A stretch of 64,000 nt of DNA, from NCBI GenBank assembly GCA_021836225.1, contig JAKBJA010000117.1, forward strand, positions 62,001 through 126,000. Direction: 5' to 3'. Shown here piece after piece: positions 1 to 8,435 of the stretch. A program made the translations under genes and the position numbers. This stretch comes from Pseudomonadota bacterium. Its GTDB lineage: Bacteria; Pseudomonadota; Gammaproteobacteria; Burkholderiales; Thiobacillaceae. The stretch's first letter is position 1; each line of letters starts with the position of its first letter. The notes under the pieces were generated by a model. It was not told the DNA's origin. It saw only the letters and a list, made by a program, of their open reading frames with translations, and made no database searches.

Positions 1-447
1 ACGCCGGATGGCCAGGACAGCGAGGCGCTGCTGGCCTTGCCGCAATTGCAGGTGGTGGCAGGCAGGCGCGTGCTGATCGTGCGCGGGGTCGGCGGCCGCC
101 CCCTGGTGGCCGACACCTTGCGCGCGCGGGGGGCGGACGTACACTTCCTGGAGTGCTACCGTCGCACCTGTCCGCGCGCCGATGCCGCGCCCCTGCTGGC
201 ACGCTGGCAGGCCGGCGGAATCGATGCGGTGACGGTCGCGAGCGCGGAGACGCTGCATAATCTGGCCGCGCTGCTGGGCGAGCCGGGTGCGCCCCTGCTG
301 GCGGCCACCCCGCTTTTCGCGCCGCATGAGAAAATTGCCGAAGCGGCCCGCCGCTTCGGCATTGCACACGTCGTCGCCACCCAGGGCGGCGATGCAGGCC
401 TGCTGGACGGCCTGGTCAACTGGTTCAGGAACGAGACAGGCTCTTAA
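1..447 (+). CDS. hemD: Uroporphyrinogen-III synthase, C-terminal part (gene starts left of the window)
   Basis: The frame is open from base 1 and ends in TAA, so the gene enters from the left and only about 148 C-terminal residues are seen. HemD closes hydroxymethylbilane with ring-D inversion to give uroporphyrinogen III, the branch point to haem, sirohaem and cobalamin. Visible family traits are VLIVRGVGGRPLVADTLRARG, then LECYRRTCP, and a late TVASAETLHNLAALLG segment, which is the typical second lobe of the bilobal HemD fold. It is followed 4 bases later by hemX and then hemY, the usual beta/gammaproteobacterial hemDXY order (hemC would be expected upstream). An internal TTG at base 37 is not a start. 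The identification rests on sequence pattern plus context and is quite secure. Confidence 0.88.
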   Translation, partial: TPDGQDSEALLALPQLQVVAGRRVLIVRGVGGRPLVADTLRARGADVHFLECYRRTCPRADAAPLLARWQAGGIDAVTVASAETLHNLAALLGEPGAPLLAATPLFAPHEKIAEAARRFGIAHVVATQGGDAGLLDGLVNWFRNETGS

Positions 448-451
448 AACA

Positions 452-1480
452 ATGAATGAAACACCCCAAACGTCCTCCGCGCCCCCTGTCGCCGCCCCCG
501 TGGTGCCGCCTCACCCGCGCATGCAGGTGGTGCCGCTGGTCGCCATGCTGGTCGCGGTGCTGGCGCTGGCTGCGGCTGCGTGGTCGTGGTCCGACAGCCG
601 CGAACGCATCCGCGACCTGAAGACCGAACTGGGACGCCGCCTGGCCGATTCGGGCAAGGACGTGAACGAGTCCGTCCTGCTGGCGCGCAATGCCGACGAT
701 GCGATGCGGCAGGTCAGCGAAAAGGTCTCGCATATCGAAAGCCAGATGGCGTCCTCGCAGCAACAGCAGCTTGCGCTCGAGTCCATGTACAAGGAACTGG
801 CACAGGGCCGCGATCAGTGGACGCTGGCCGAGATCGAACAGGTGTTGCTCACCGCAGCACAGCAGTTGCAGCTGGCCGGCAATGTGAAGGCGGCGATCAT
901 TGCGCTGGAAGGCGCCGACACCCGCCTGCAGCGCCTGAACAAGCCGCAGTTCACCGCGCTGCGCCGCGCCATCGCCGCGGATCTGGCCAACCTGCGCGCG
1001 GCGCCCTCGGTTGACGAGGTGGGGATGAGCGCGCGCATCGAGGCCCTGGTGGCGCACCATATGGACTGGCCGTTGGCCAGCGCGCAGGCGTCCGAAGCGG
1101 TGCCTGCCCCGCGCAGCGTGCGGGCGGCCAACTTCGGCCAGGAACTGTGGGCGGAGTTGAAGCATCTGGTGCAGATCCGCCGCGTGGAAGGCAACGAGGC
1201 GGTGCTGCTGCCTCCCGACCAGGCCTATTTCCTGCGCGAGAACCTGCGTCTGCGCCTGCTGTCGGCGCGGCTGGCGCTGATGTCGCGTGACCAGGCGGCG
1301 TTCCGCGCGGACCTGCTCGCGGTGTCGAACATGCTCGAGCGCTACTTCAATACGCGCGACGCCGGCGTCGCCGACGCGATCAGGGAGGTCCAGCGCCTGG
1401 CCAGTCTGCAGATCGCCATCAAGCTGCCGGGCATCAACGCCAGTCTTGCCGCGCTCGATGCCTACAAGGGGAACCCGTGA
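452..1480 (+). CDS. hemX: HemX-like membrane protein, hemDXY operon
   Basis: A 342-residue protein starting MNETPQTSS, chosen over a longer in-frame extension that would run back through hemD. A Pro/Ala-rich cytoplasmic N-terminus is followed by one membrane segment (about residues 26-48, VVPLVAMLVAVLALAAAAW). A long Arg/Glu/Gln-rich region with coiled-coil character then leads into the HemX core (YKELAQGRDQWTLAEIEQVLLTAAQQLQL). HemX proteins are often labelled uroporphyrinogen-III methyltransferases, but this protein shows no methyltransferase SAM loop, so that label should not be used. The real role is unclear; position suggests an accessory in tetrapyrrole synthesis. It is followed by hemY with a one-base TGATG overlap, implying coupled translation. 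Confidence 0.85.
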   Translation: MNETPQTSSAPPVAAPVVPPHPRMQVVPLVAMLVAVLALAAAAWSWSDSRERIRDLKTELGRRLADSGKDVNESVLLARNADDAMRQVSEKVSHIESQMASSQQQQLALESMYKELAQGRDQWTLAEIEQVLLTAAQQLQLAGNVKAAIIALEGADTRLQRLNKPQFTALRRAIAADLANLRAAPSVDEVGMSARIEALVAHHMDWPLASAQASEAVPAPRSVRAANFGQELWAELKHLVQIRRVEGNEAVLLPPDQAYFLRENLRLRLLSARLALMSRDQAAFRADLLAVSNMLERYFNTRDAGVADAIREVQRLASLQIAIKLPGINASLAALDAYKGNP

Positions 1481-2652
1481 TGCGCGGGCTGATCTCGCTG
1501 CTCATCGTCGCCGTGCTGGCGGTCGCCCTCGCCATGGCGGGGCGCTACGACCCCGGGTACGTAGTGCTGGTGTACCCGCCGTGGCGAATGGAAATTTCCT
1601 TCATCGGCTTCGTGCTGGCGGTGATCGGGATGGTGGTCGGCGGCGTTGTGCTGTTGCGGCTGGCCATGCTCACCCTCAATCTGCCCAGCATCGTGCGCGA
1701 GCAGCGCGAGCGTCGCGCCGCCCGCAAGCGCGACGAAAATTTCGTCGGTGGCCTCAGGGCGTATACCGAATACCGCTACCAGGATGCCGAGCAATCCCTG
1801 GGGCAATGGCTGGGTGACGAGTCGCGGCTCGGCCTGGCGCGCGTGCTGGCTGCGCGCGCGGCGCAGGAAATGCGGTCCATCCAGCAGCGCGAACGCCATA
1901 TTCAGGAAGCGAGCGAACACGGCGCCGAACTTGCGGCGCAGCTGTTCGAGGCCGAGGCGCGGCTCGACGCCAAGGATGCAACGGCGGCGCTGGTGGCGAT
2001 CAATCGTGCCAAGGACATCGCGCCGCAGCACACCGCACTGTTGCGGCTCGAACTCAAGGCGAGGCAGATGACGGGCCAGTGGGACGAAGCCGAGCGCCTG
2101 CTCGACGCACTGACGCGCAGCAATGCGCTGGAGCCGGGCGTTGCCGCCCAGAGCCGGCGCATGGCGTATGCCGAAAATCTCAAGCGCCGCGCTGAAGACG
2201 ATCGCGGCCTGCTGGAATACTGGAAGAAGATCCCGTCCGATTTCAAGGTCGACCCCTGGGTGGCGCGTGCCGCCGCCCGCGCCTTCATGCAGCGCGGCGG
2301 CCACGACACCGCGCTCGACGTCCTGGAGGCGGCGCTCGGCCGCGAGTGGAACGAGGAACTGGTGGCGCTGTACGGCGAGGTGCGCGGCAGCAGCCCGACC
2401 CGGCAGATCGAACAGGCCGAAAAATGGCTGCATGCCCAGCCGCGCGACGCGCAGTTGCTGCTCACGCTGGCCCAGCTGTGCAGCGTGCAGCAGCTGTGGG
2501 GCAAGGCGCAAAGTTATCTGGAGGCCAGTCTGGCCCTCGCCGCCAGCGCCGAGGGCCATATCCGCATGGCCGAACTCAAGACCCAGAGCGGCCAGCCCGG
2601 CGAAGCCTGCCAGCATTACCAGAAAGCGCTGGCGCTGTGCCGCGCGGAGTAG
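1480..2652 (+). CDS. hemY: HemY-like TPR membrane protein
   Basis: A 390-residue protein. ATG at 1480 overlaps the hemX stop by one base (TGATG); a GTG one codon earlier is also possible. Two hydrophobic segments open the protein (residues about 1-20 and 36-60, with LAVIGMVVGGVVLLRLAML). The rest is alpha-helical TPR-type repeats, for example ARVLAARAAQEMRS and AAIN-type helices, ending EACQHYQKALALCRAE. This is the proteobacterial HemY of hemDXY operons and not the Bacillus protoporphyrinogen oxidase also called HemY; no FAD motif is present. It probably scaffolds or regulates haem synthesis at the inner membrane. Confidence 0.85.
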   Translation: MRGLISLLIVAVLAVALAMAGRYDPGYVVLVYPPWRMEISFIGFVLAVIGMVVGGVVLLRLAMLTLNLPSIVREQRERRAARKRDENFVGGLRAYTEYRYQDAEQSLGQWLGDESRLGLARVLAARAAQEMRSIQQRERHIQEASEHGAELAAQLFEAEARLDAKDATAALVAINRAKDIAPQHTALLRLELKARQMTGQWDEAERLLDALTRSNALEPGVAAQSRRMAYAENLKRRAEDDRGLLEYWKKIPSDFKVDPWVARAAARAFMQRGGHDTALDVLEAALGREWNEELVALYGEVRGSSPTRQIEQAEKWLHAQPRDAQLLLTLAQLCSVQQLWGKAQSYLEASLALAASAEGHIRMAELKTQSGQPGEACQHYQKALALCRAE

Positions 2653-2712
2653 GGATTTGAGGGGCAGGCTGGCACGTTTGTACGGGGCCGCAGCCCGGCG
2701 CAGCGTTGTATT

Positions 2713-2728
2713 ATTAGATTTCTCTAAT
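2713..2728. promoter_or_regulatory. AT-rich inverted repeat before the DUF302 gene
   Basis: ATTAGA, a 4-base spacer, then TCTAAT form a perfect 6-bp inverted repeat in an otherwise GC-rich genome. It sits 18 bases before the ATG of the next gene and just upstream of its AAGGAG ribosome site. It could be an operator or part of a promoter (TAATAT at 2725-2730 resembles a -10). No good -35 at the right distance was found, so function is inferred from position only. Confidence 0.3.
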
Positions 2729-2746
2729 ATTTCAAGGAGTGCCTCC

Positions 2747-3268
2747 ATGCGCCGGAATTTTTTTGCCGTAGTGGGTTTCGTGCTGGGCGCGATGGTGTTG
2801 TCGGCGCCCGCCAGCTGGGCCGCAGCGCCCAAGACAAAACAGTCGGCGCAGGCTGCCGACGTCTACAAGGTGGCGATCGATCGTGGCGTCAGCCTGGCTG
2901 ATGCCGCCGAATCGATGCGCCTGCGGGCCAATGCGTTGAACCTGAAGCTGGTGGCCGAGCTGCCGCTGTCCAAGCAGGTGGAAGCCATCACCAACCAGCC
3001 GCAGCGCACCGTCACCATCTACCAGTTTTGCGATGCCGTCCTCGCCAAGGACCTGATCGACATGAATCTGGATTTTGCCGTGTACATGCCCTGCCGCATC
3101 GCCCTGATCGAAGACGCCAAGGGCCAGGGCTGGCTGGTGATGATGGACGTGAACGTCGATGCAGTGGCGAAGGAAAAACGCCTGCCGCAGGTCCTGAAGG
3201 ATCGCGTCAACGCCGTGCGCAACTCGCTGATCGACATCATGAAGGCGGGCGCCAAGGGCGAGCTGTAA
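2747..3268 (+). CDS. Secreted DUF302-family protein
   Basis: A 173-residue protein with a clear Sec signal peptide (MRRNFFAVVGFVLGAMVLSA, cleavage probably after SWA). It starts at ATG with AAGGAG 7 bases upstream. The mature part shows the DUF302 pattern: SLADAAESMRLRANALNLKLV, then TIYQFCDAVLAKDL, then MPCRIALIEDAKGQGWLV. DUF302 proteins are periplasmic or cytoplasmic and often found in sulfur and metal-redox bacteria, but their biochemical role is unknown. It has its own upstream AT-rich inverted repeat and a strong downstream terminator, so it is probably a single-gene transcript. Confidence 0.75.
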   Translation: MRRNFFAVVGFVLGAMVLSAPASWAAAPKTKQSAQAADVYKVAIDRGVSLADAAESMRLRANALNLKLVAELPLSKQVEAITNQPQRTVTIYQFCDAVLAKDLIDMNLDFAVYMPCRIALIEDAKGQGWLVMMDVNVDAVAKEKRLPQVLKDRVNAVRNSLIDIMKAGAKGEL

Positions 3269-3290
3269 GCCTGTCCTGACAGGACCCCGG

Positions 3291-3318
3291 GCCCGGGCCG
3301 TTGCCCGGGCTTTTTATT
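3291..3318 (+). terminator. Intrinsic terminator after the DUF302 gene
   Basis: GCCCGGGC, loop CGTT, GCCCGGGC, then TTTTTATT: a perfect 8-bp GC stem followed by a U tract. It ends transcription of the plus-strand gene 22 bases after its stop and lies between convergent genes. Confidence 0.93.
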
Positions 3319-3340
3319 GGGGTGACGGCAGCGGTCGCCT

Positions 3341-4378
3341 TCAGGCGGCGGGTGCGGTTTCGGCGTCCGCCGCGTAGGTGAAGGCGTCGGCGAAAAATTC
3401 TTCTTCCGGCAGATTGCGGGTCTTCACGAAACTGTCGCGCGCGCTGTCCACCATGGCGGGCGCACCGCAGGCGTACACCTGGTAGCCCGACAGGTCGGAA
3501 AAATCGGCCAGCACGGCCTCGTGCACGTAGCCGGTGCGGCCCTGCCAGCGATCGCCCGGCTGTGGGTTCGACAACACCGGAATGAAGCTGAAGTTCGGCC
3601 GCTCGGCCAGCCACTGCTGCGGCAATTCGGCCATGTACAGGTCCTTCAGCGCGCGCACCCCCCAGTAGAGCACCAGTTCGCGGTCGGTATGTTCGGCAAA
3701 GGCGTGTTCCAGCATGCCCTTGATCGGCGCAAAGCCGGTGCCGCCGGCGATGAAGATCATCGGCTTGTCGGAGTCCTCGCGGATGAAGAAACTGCCGAGC
3801 GGGCCTTTCAGGCGCAGGATGTCGCGTTCCTTCAGGGTGGTGAAAACCTGATCGCTGAACAGGCCGCCCGGCACGTGGCGGATGTGCAGCTCCAGCAGCG
3901 CATCGTCGTGCGGCGGGTTGGCGAGCGAATAGCTGCGCGTCTTGCCGTCCTTCAGCTGGAAGTCGATGTATTGCCCGGCGAGAAACTGCAGGCGTTCGTT
4001 GGCGGGCAGCTTGATCAACACCCGCATCACGTCGTCGGCGCGTTTCTCCAGCTTTTCCACCCGGCATGGCAGGGTTTTCACCACGATGTCCCTGGCCGCG
4101 CCGATTTCCTTGGCCTCGATGACCATGTCGCTCAAGGGTTTGGCGCGACAGAACAAGGCGCGGCCCTGCGCCTTGTCCTCGTCCTTCAGCGCGTTGGCGG
4201 AATGCACGCCGTAGTCGAGCTGGCCGGACAGCACACGGCCCTTGCAGGCGCCGCAGGCGCCGTTGCGGCAGCCGTAGGGCAGCGCAAAGCCTTCGCGCAG
4301 CGCGGCTTCGAGGATGGTTTCGTCGTCGTTGACGGTGAATTGATGCCCGCTGGGCTGGATGGTGATCTGGTACGGCAT
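3341..4378 (-). CDS. 2Fe-2S ferredoxin / FAD / NAD(P)H reductase (CDP-6-deoxy-delta-3,4-glucoseen reductase-like)
   Basis: A 345-residue electron-transfer flavoprotein. An N-terminal plant-type ferredoxin domain carries the cluster ligands in YGCRNGACGACKGRVLSGQ, with the last cysteine in ALFCRAK. The FAD-binding motif RSYSLANPP follows, then the NAD-binding core GGTGFAPIKGMLEH and the C-terminal YACGAPAMVDSAR. It moves electrons from NAD(P)H through FAD and the 2Fe-2S cluster to a partner. The family is often annotated as AscD-like, but in betaproteobacteria it commonly lies near ubiquinone genes and its partner is not known. The domain order (ferredoxin first) matches phenol/benzoate-type reductases. 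It is monocistronic here, between the terminator and a divergent epimerase gene. Confidence 0.85.
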   Translation of the reverse strand: MPYQITIQPSGHQFTVNDDETILEAALREGFALPYGCRNGACGACKGRVLSGQLDYGVHSANALKDEDKAQGRALFCRAKPLSDMVIEAKEIGAARDIVVKTLPCRVEKLEKRADDVMRVLIKLPANERLQFLAGQYIDFQLKDGKTRSYSLANPPHDDALLELHIRHVPGGLFSDQVFTTLKERDILRLKGPLGSFFIREDSDKPMIFIAGGTGFAPIKGMLEHAFAEHTDRELVLYWGVRALKDLYMAELPQQWLAERPNFSFIPVLSNPQPGDRWQGRTGYVHEAVLADFSDLSGYQVYACGAPAMVDSARDSFVKTRNLPEEEFFADAFTYAADAETAPAA

Positions 4379-4472
4379 GATGTGCGCTTAAAATGCGGTG
4401 ATAAACCGAGGGATTATCGCCCGAGTGGGCGGGGTTTTCACCCCTGCACCTACAGGGTTACAGGCTGAGGCA

Positions 4473-5360
4473 ATGAAAAAAATCTTGATCGTGGGGTTCG
4501 GCGATGTGGCGGAGCGATTGGTGAAACGCTATGCCGGGCAGGCCGATTTCATCGGCATGATCCGCCGCGCCGAGCGCGCCGCCGACCTGCGCGCGCTGGG
4601 TGTGACGCCCTACGTCGGCGACCTCGACGTGCCCGCCACGCTGAAGCGCCTGCCGCGCGTCGACGGCGTGTTCCACTTTGCGCCGCCGCCCAATGAGGGC
4701 AGGGCCGATCCGCGCACGACCCATCTGTTGCATGCGCTGGCACGGCACGGCAAGCCGGGGGCGCTGGTCTACATCAGCACCAGCGGCGTGTACGGCGATT
4801 GCGGCGGCGACTGGGTGGCCGAGACCCGTCCGGTGGCGCCGGTGAATGGCCGCGCCGTGCGGCGGGTCGACGCCGAGCGCCAGCTGCGCGCCTGGGGCGA
4901 AACGCTGCGGGTGCAGGTGAGCATCCTGCGCGCGCCCGGCATCTATGCCGCCGACCGCCTGCCGCTGGAGCGCATCAAGCGCGGCACCCCGGCCTTGATT
5001 GCCAGGGACGACAGCTACACCAACCACATCCATGCCGACGACCTGGCGCGGCTGGCGTGGGCGGCACTGTTCCGCGGCCGTTCGCAGCGCATCTACCATG
5101 CAGTCGACGCGCATCCGCTGAAAATGGGGGACTGGTTCGACAGCTGCGCCGATGCCTTCGACCTGCCGCGGCCGCCGCGGGTGGATCGCGCCGAAGCGGA
5201 AAAGATGCTGTCCGAAGCGCTGCTGTCGTTTCTGCGCGAGTCGCGCCAGTTGTCGAACGCGCGCACCACGCACGAACTGCGGCTGAAATACCGCTATCCG
5301 ACGTCAGATGACCTGCTGCGCGAAATCAGGCAGGCCCGCGGACAGATGAATCTGTTCTAA
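4473..5360 (+). CDS. SDR-type NAD-dependent epimerase/dehydratase family protein
   Basis: A 295-residue Rossmann protein. The start MKKILIVGFGDVAERL gives the dinucleotide-binding loop (GFGDVAE) right at the N-terminus; a longer frame from 4398 lacks this logic. Further marks are DGVFHFAPPPNEG, the catalytic-region YISTSGVYGDCGG, then SILRAPGIYAADRLP and NHIHADDLARLAWAAL. This resembles the extended SDR subgroup of YeeZ-like proteins. No substrate can be assigned. Its last four bases overlap the convergent fxsA stop. Confidence 0.75.
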   Translation: MKKILIVGFGDVAERLVKRYAGQADFIGMIRRAERAADLRALGVTPYVGDLDVPATLKRLPRVDGVFHFAPPPNEGRADPRTTHLLHALARHGKPGALVYISTSGVYGDCGGDWVAETRPVAPVNGRAVRRVDAERQLRAWGETLRVQVSILRAPGIYAADRLPLERIKRGTPALIARDDSYTNHIHADDLARLAWAALFRGRSQRIYHAVDAHPLKMGDWFDSCADAFDLPRPPRVDRAEAEKMLSEALLSFLRESRQLSNARTTHELRLKYRYPTSDDLLREIRQARGQMNLF

Positions 5361-5764
5361 CGCAGCAGGTCGTCCGGCTCGCGCTTGAACTCGCCTTCCA
5401 GCACATCGTCGTTAGCCGGGCGCAGCGGGTCCGTCTTGCGCCCGGTCCAGGTGCCGGGAATCAGCAACAGCACCAGCGCGATGACATCGCTGATGAAACC
5501 GGGGAAGACAAGCAGGCCGCCCGCGAGGAGAATGCGGCTGCTGGCAAACAGCGAGGCGAGCGGGTTCGCGCCCGACTGCAGCGAAAACAGCAGGCGCGCG
5601 CGCCAGGCGACACGCTCGACGCGGATCAGCATGATGCCGGCAAAGGCTGCGAGCAGCAGCCACAGCACCACCCAACTGCCGATGAAACGGGCCACCCAGA
5701 AGATGCCGATGGCTTCCAGAACCGGAAACGACAGCAGCAGTAGCACAATCCAACCAAAGCGCAT
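5357..5764 (-). CDS. fxsA: FxsA family membrane protein
   Basis: A 135-residue protein with three or four hydrophobic segments and the family's conserved glycine-rich membrane region (LASLFASSRILLAGGLLVFPGFISDVIALVLLL). FxsA was named for suppressing F-exclusion of phage T7 when overproduced in E. coli; its normal function is unknown. The C-terminus is polar and cytoplasmic. It ends in TAG overlapping the convergent epimerase stop, and starts divergently from cutA with only three bases between the two ATGs, so the promoters must lie inside the neighbouring reading frames. Confidence 0.85.
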   Translation of the reverse strand: MRFGWIVLLLLSFPVLEAIGIFWVARFIGSWVVLWLLLAAFAGIMLIRVERVAWRARLLFSLQSGANPLASLFASSRILLAGGLLVFPGFISDVIALVLLLIPGTWTGRKTDPLRPANDDVLEGEFKREPDDLLR

Positions 5765-5767
5765 GAC

Positions 5768-6091
5768 ATGGAACCTTTGTTAGTCTTGACGAATGTACCC
5801 GATGTTGCGGGCGCCGAGAAACTGGCGCACGCGCTGATCGAAAGCCGTGCGGCGGCGTGCGCGAACGTTTTGGCGGCGTGCCGCTCCATCTACCGTTGGC
5901 GGGGCGCGGTGGAATCGGCAGACGAAATCCCGCTGCTGATCAAAACCACCGTGGCAAACTACCCGCTGGTCGAAGCGATCGTCCGCGCACATCACCCTTA
6001 CGACGTACCTGAACTCATTGCCGTACCGATTACACACGGCCTGCCCGCTTATCTCGACTGGGTGGCCAAGGAGACTGAAAAGCATGACTAA
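5768..6091 (+). CDS. cutA: CutA1 divalent-cation tolerance protein
   Basis: A 107-residue protein, the usual length of this trimeric ferredoxin-like family. Characteristic pieces are LVLTNVPDVAGAEKLAHALI, CANVLAACRSIYRWRG, DEIPLLIKTT and the metal-site histidine region HHPYDVPELIAVPI, ending YLDWVAKET. CutA1 is linked to copper tolerance in E. coli, where it precedes dsbD, and the same arrangement is seen here: dsbD starts inside its last eight bases. Translation of dsbD is therefore probably coupled to cutA. Confidence 0.93.
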   Translation: MEPLLVLTNVPDVAGAEKLAHALIESRAAACANVLAACRSIYRWRGAVESADEIPLLIKTTVANYPLVEAIVRAHHPYDVPELIAVPITHGLPAYLDWVAKETEKHD

Positions 6092-8381
6092 GTGGATCCG
6101 TTTGCTCAGCGCACTGTTTGCAGTTGGGGGTGCGTTTGCGCATTTTCCAGTGGCCCATGCCGAAGAATTTCTCGACCCCGAAGTCGCGTTCAAGTTCTCG
6201 GCGCGGGCGCTGGATGCCAATACGCTGGAAGCGCACTGGCAGATCGCCGATGGCTATTACATGTATCGCGACAGGTTCAAGTTCGAAGTCGACGGCGCGA
6301 CGCTGGGCACGCCGCTGAAGCCACCCGGCAAGGCGAAGCAGGACGAGAACTTCGGCACGGTCGAGACCTATCGCAAGGATGTGCGCATCGCGCTGCCGAT
6401 CCAGCGCACCGCAGGCGCCACGTCGGTCACCCTCAAAACGGTGTCGCAGGGCTGCGCGGACGCCGGACTGTGCTACACCCCGCAAAGCGAAAGCGTCACG
6501 ATCAAGCTGCCTGCTGCGGTAGCTGCCCCCGCAGCGCTCGCCCCGGCGCCCTCTGCGTCTGCCTCCTCTGCAGCGCCTTCCGCGCTCGACAGTCTGCGCA
6601 GCCTGGCGGGCGATTCGGGCATGCCTAAACTCCTGCCGCCGGACGAAGCCTTCCAGGTTTCCGCAGCCATGCCGGATGCGCAGACGGTCAAACTGGATTA
6701 CACGCCGACTGCCAATACCTACCTGTATCGCGACAAGCTCGCCTTCGTCGTCAAATCGCCGGCCGATGTGAACGTGACGCGCGTCGACACCCCGGCGGGC
6801 GACGTCAAGGACGACCCGAGCTTCGGCCGCACCGAGGTGTATCACCGGAGTTTTTCGACCAGCCTCACGTTGTCGCGCGCACTGGCCGGCAACGAGAAGC
6901 TGGTGCTGGCAGCCACCTGGCAGGGCTGCAACGAGGCGGTCGGCGTCTGCTACCCCCCGATCAAGCATGACTTTTCCCTGGCGGCGAGCGGTGCCGCTGT
7001 GCCTGTTGCCGAGAGCGGCCCGGCGGCGACGCCGGCTGAGCCTGCCGTGGGCGAATCCGATACCTCGAAAATCGAGCGCGTGCTGAAGGGCGGCAGTTTC
7101 TGGGCGGTCGTCGCCACGTTTTTCGGCTTCGGACTGCTGCTGGCGCTGACGCCATGCGTGTTCCCGATGATCCCGATCCTGTCGGGCATCATCGCCGGGC
7201 AGAACAAGCAGCTCACCAAGGCCAGCGGTTTCCTGCTTTCGCTCGCCTATGTGCTGGGCATGGCCATCACCTACGCGCTGGCCGGCGTGGCGGCGGCCCT
7301 GTCCGGCACGCTGCTGTCGAACGCGCTGCAGAATCCGTGGGCGCTCGGCATCGGCGCAGGCATTTTCGTGCTGCTGGCGATGTCGATGTTCGGCTTCTTC
7401 GAACTCCAGCTGCCGAGCTTCATCCAGAGCAAGTTCTCCGATGCATCCAACAAGATGAAAGGCGGCAACTTCGTCGGCGTCTTCATCATGGGCGCGCTGT
7501 CGGCCGTGATCGTCGGCCCCTGCGTGGCGCCCCCGCTCGCCGCCGCACTCGCCTTCATTGCGCAGACCGGCAACACCACGCTGGGCGGCGTCGCGCTGTT
7601 CGTGCTGGCGCTGGGCATGGGCGTGCCCTTGCTGCTGGTGGGTCTGTCGGCGGGTGCCCTGCTGCCGCGCGCCGGCGGCTGGATGAATGCGGTGAAGTAT
7701 TTCTTCGGCGTGATGATGCTGGCGATCGCCATCTATCTCGTTTCGCCCATCATCCCGGCCTGGATCAACATGCTGCTGTGGGCCGTGCTGCTGATCGCGT
7801 CCGCGATCTACCTGCATGCGCTCGACCCGCTGCCGGACAAAGCGTCGGGCTGGGCGCGCCTGTGGAAGGGCCTCGGCGTGGTGTTGCTGATCGGCGGGCT
7901 GTCGATCATTCTCGGCATGCTGGCCGGCAGCCGCGACCTGCTGCAGCCGCTCGACGTGTTCAAGGGCGGGGTGGTGGCCGGTACCGGCGGCGGCGCGATG
8001 GCGGCCGAGCCGGAAGGCCTGGCATTCGAGAAGGTGAAGAGCGTTGCCGAACTTGATGCCCGGCTGGCTGCGGCCAAGGCCGAAGGCCGTGCGGTCATGC
8101 TCGACTTCTATGCCGACTGGTGCGTGTCGTGCAAGGAAATGGAGCGTTTCACCTTCAAGGAACCCAAGGTCCAGGCGCGCCTGCACAAGATGGTCCTGCT
8201 GCAGGTCGACGTCACAGCCAACACCGACGCCGACAAGGCCTTGCTGCAGCGCTTCAGCCTGTTCGGCCCGCCCGGCCTCATTTTCTGGAATGGCGCGGGG
8301 GAGCAGTCGGATTACAAGGTGATCGGTTTCGAGAAATCCGACAAGTTCCTCGCCAGCATCGACGCCGCGCTGGGCAAGTAA
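6084..8381 (+). CDS. dsbD: Thiol:disulfide interchange protein DsbD with duplicated N-terminal domain
   Basis: A 765-residue inner-membrane protein that passes electrons from cytoplasmic thioredoxin to periplasmic DsbC/DsbG and cytochrome-maturation proteins. A signal peptide is followed by two tandem DsbD-alpha-like domains: the first (about residues 28-145) has the redox pair in QGCADAGLCYTP, the second (about 195-310) has QGCNEAVGVCYPP. Then come eight membrane helices with the two conserved cysteines in LTPCVFPMIPILSG and GPCVAPPLAAAL. The C-terminal thioredoxin domain has DFYADWCVSCKEMERF. E. coli DsbD is about 565 residues with a single alpha domain, so the extra ~170 residues are a true duplication. 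Confidence 0.93.
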   Translation: MTKWIRLLSALFAVGGAFAHFPVAHAEEFLDPEVAFKFSARALDANTLEAHWQIADGYYMYRDRFKFEVDGATLGTPLKPPGKAKQDENFGTVETYRKDVRIALPIQRTAGATSVTLKTVSQGCADAGLCYTPQSESVTIKLPAAVAAPAALAPAPSASASSAAPSALDSLRSLAGDSGMPKLLPPDEAFQVSAAMPDAQTVKLDYTPTANTYLYRDKLAFVVKSPADVNVTRVDTPAGDVKDDPSFGRTEVYHRSFSTSLTLSRALAGNEKLVLAATWQGCNEAVGVCYPPIKHDFSLAASGAAVPVAESGPAATPAEPAVGESDTSKIERVLKGGSFWAVVATFFGFGLLLALTPCVFPMIPILSGIIAGQNKQLTKASGFLLSLAYVLGMAITYALAGVAAALSGTLLSNALQNPWALGIGAGIFVLLAMSMFGFFELQLPSFIQSKFSDASNKMKGGNFVGVFIMGALSAVIVGPCVAPPLAAALAFIAQTGNTTLGGVALFVLALGMGVPLLLVGLSAGALLPRAGGWMNAVKYFFGVMMLAIAIYLVSPIIPAWINMLLWAVLLIASAIYLHALDPLPDKASGWARLWKGLGVVLLIGGLSIILGMLAGSRDLLQPLDVFKGGVVAGTGGGAMAAEPEGLAFEKVKSVAELDARLAAAKAEGRAVMLDFYADWCVSCKEMERFTFKEPKVQARLHKMVLLQVDVTANTDADKALLQRFSLFGPPGLIFWNGAGEQSDYKVIGFEKSDKFLASIDAALGK

Positions 8382-8394
8382 TTCAGCGCGGGCT

Positions 8395-8432
8395 GGCGAA
8401 CCCCTGCGTGCGAAAGCGCGCAGGGGTTCGCC
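8395..8432. terminator. Strong hairpin between convergent dsbD and the DsrS-like gene
   Basis: GGCGAACCCCTGCG, a 10-base loop, then the perfect complement CGCAGGGGTTCGCC: a 14-bp stem starting 13 bases after the dsbD stop. The U tract is weak (GTTTC), so it may act as a less efficient terminator or protect the mRNA end. Confidence 0.7.
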
Positions 8433-8435
8433 GTT

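Noticed and set aside
3521..4468. A 315-codon plus-strand frame opposite the ferredoxin reductase gene
   Set aside because: It is the complement of a gene with clear cofactor motifs and itself shows none.
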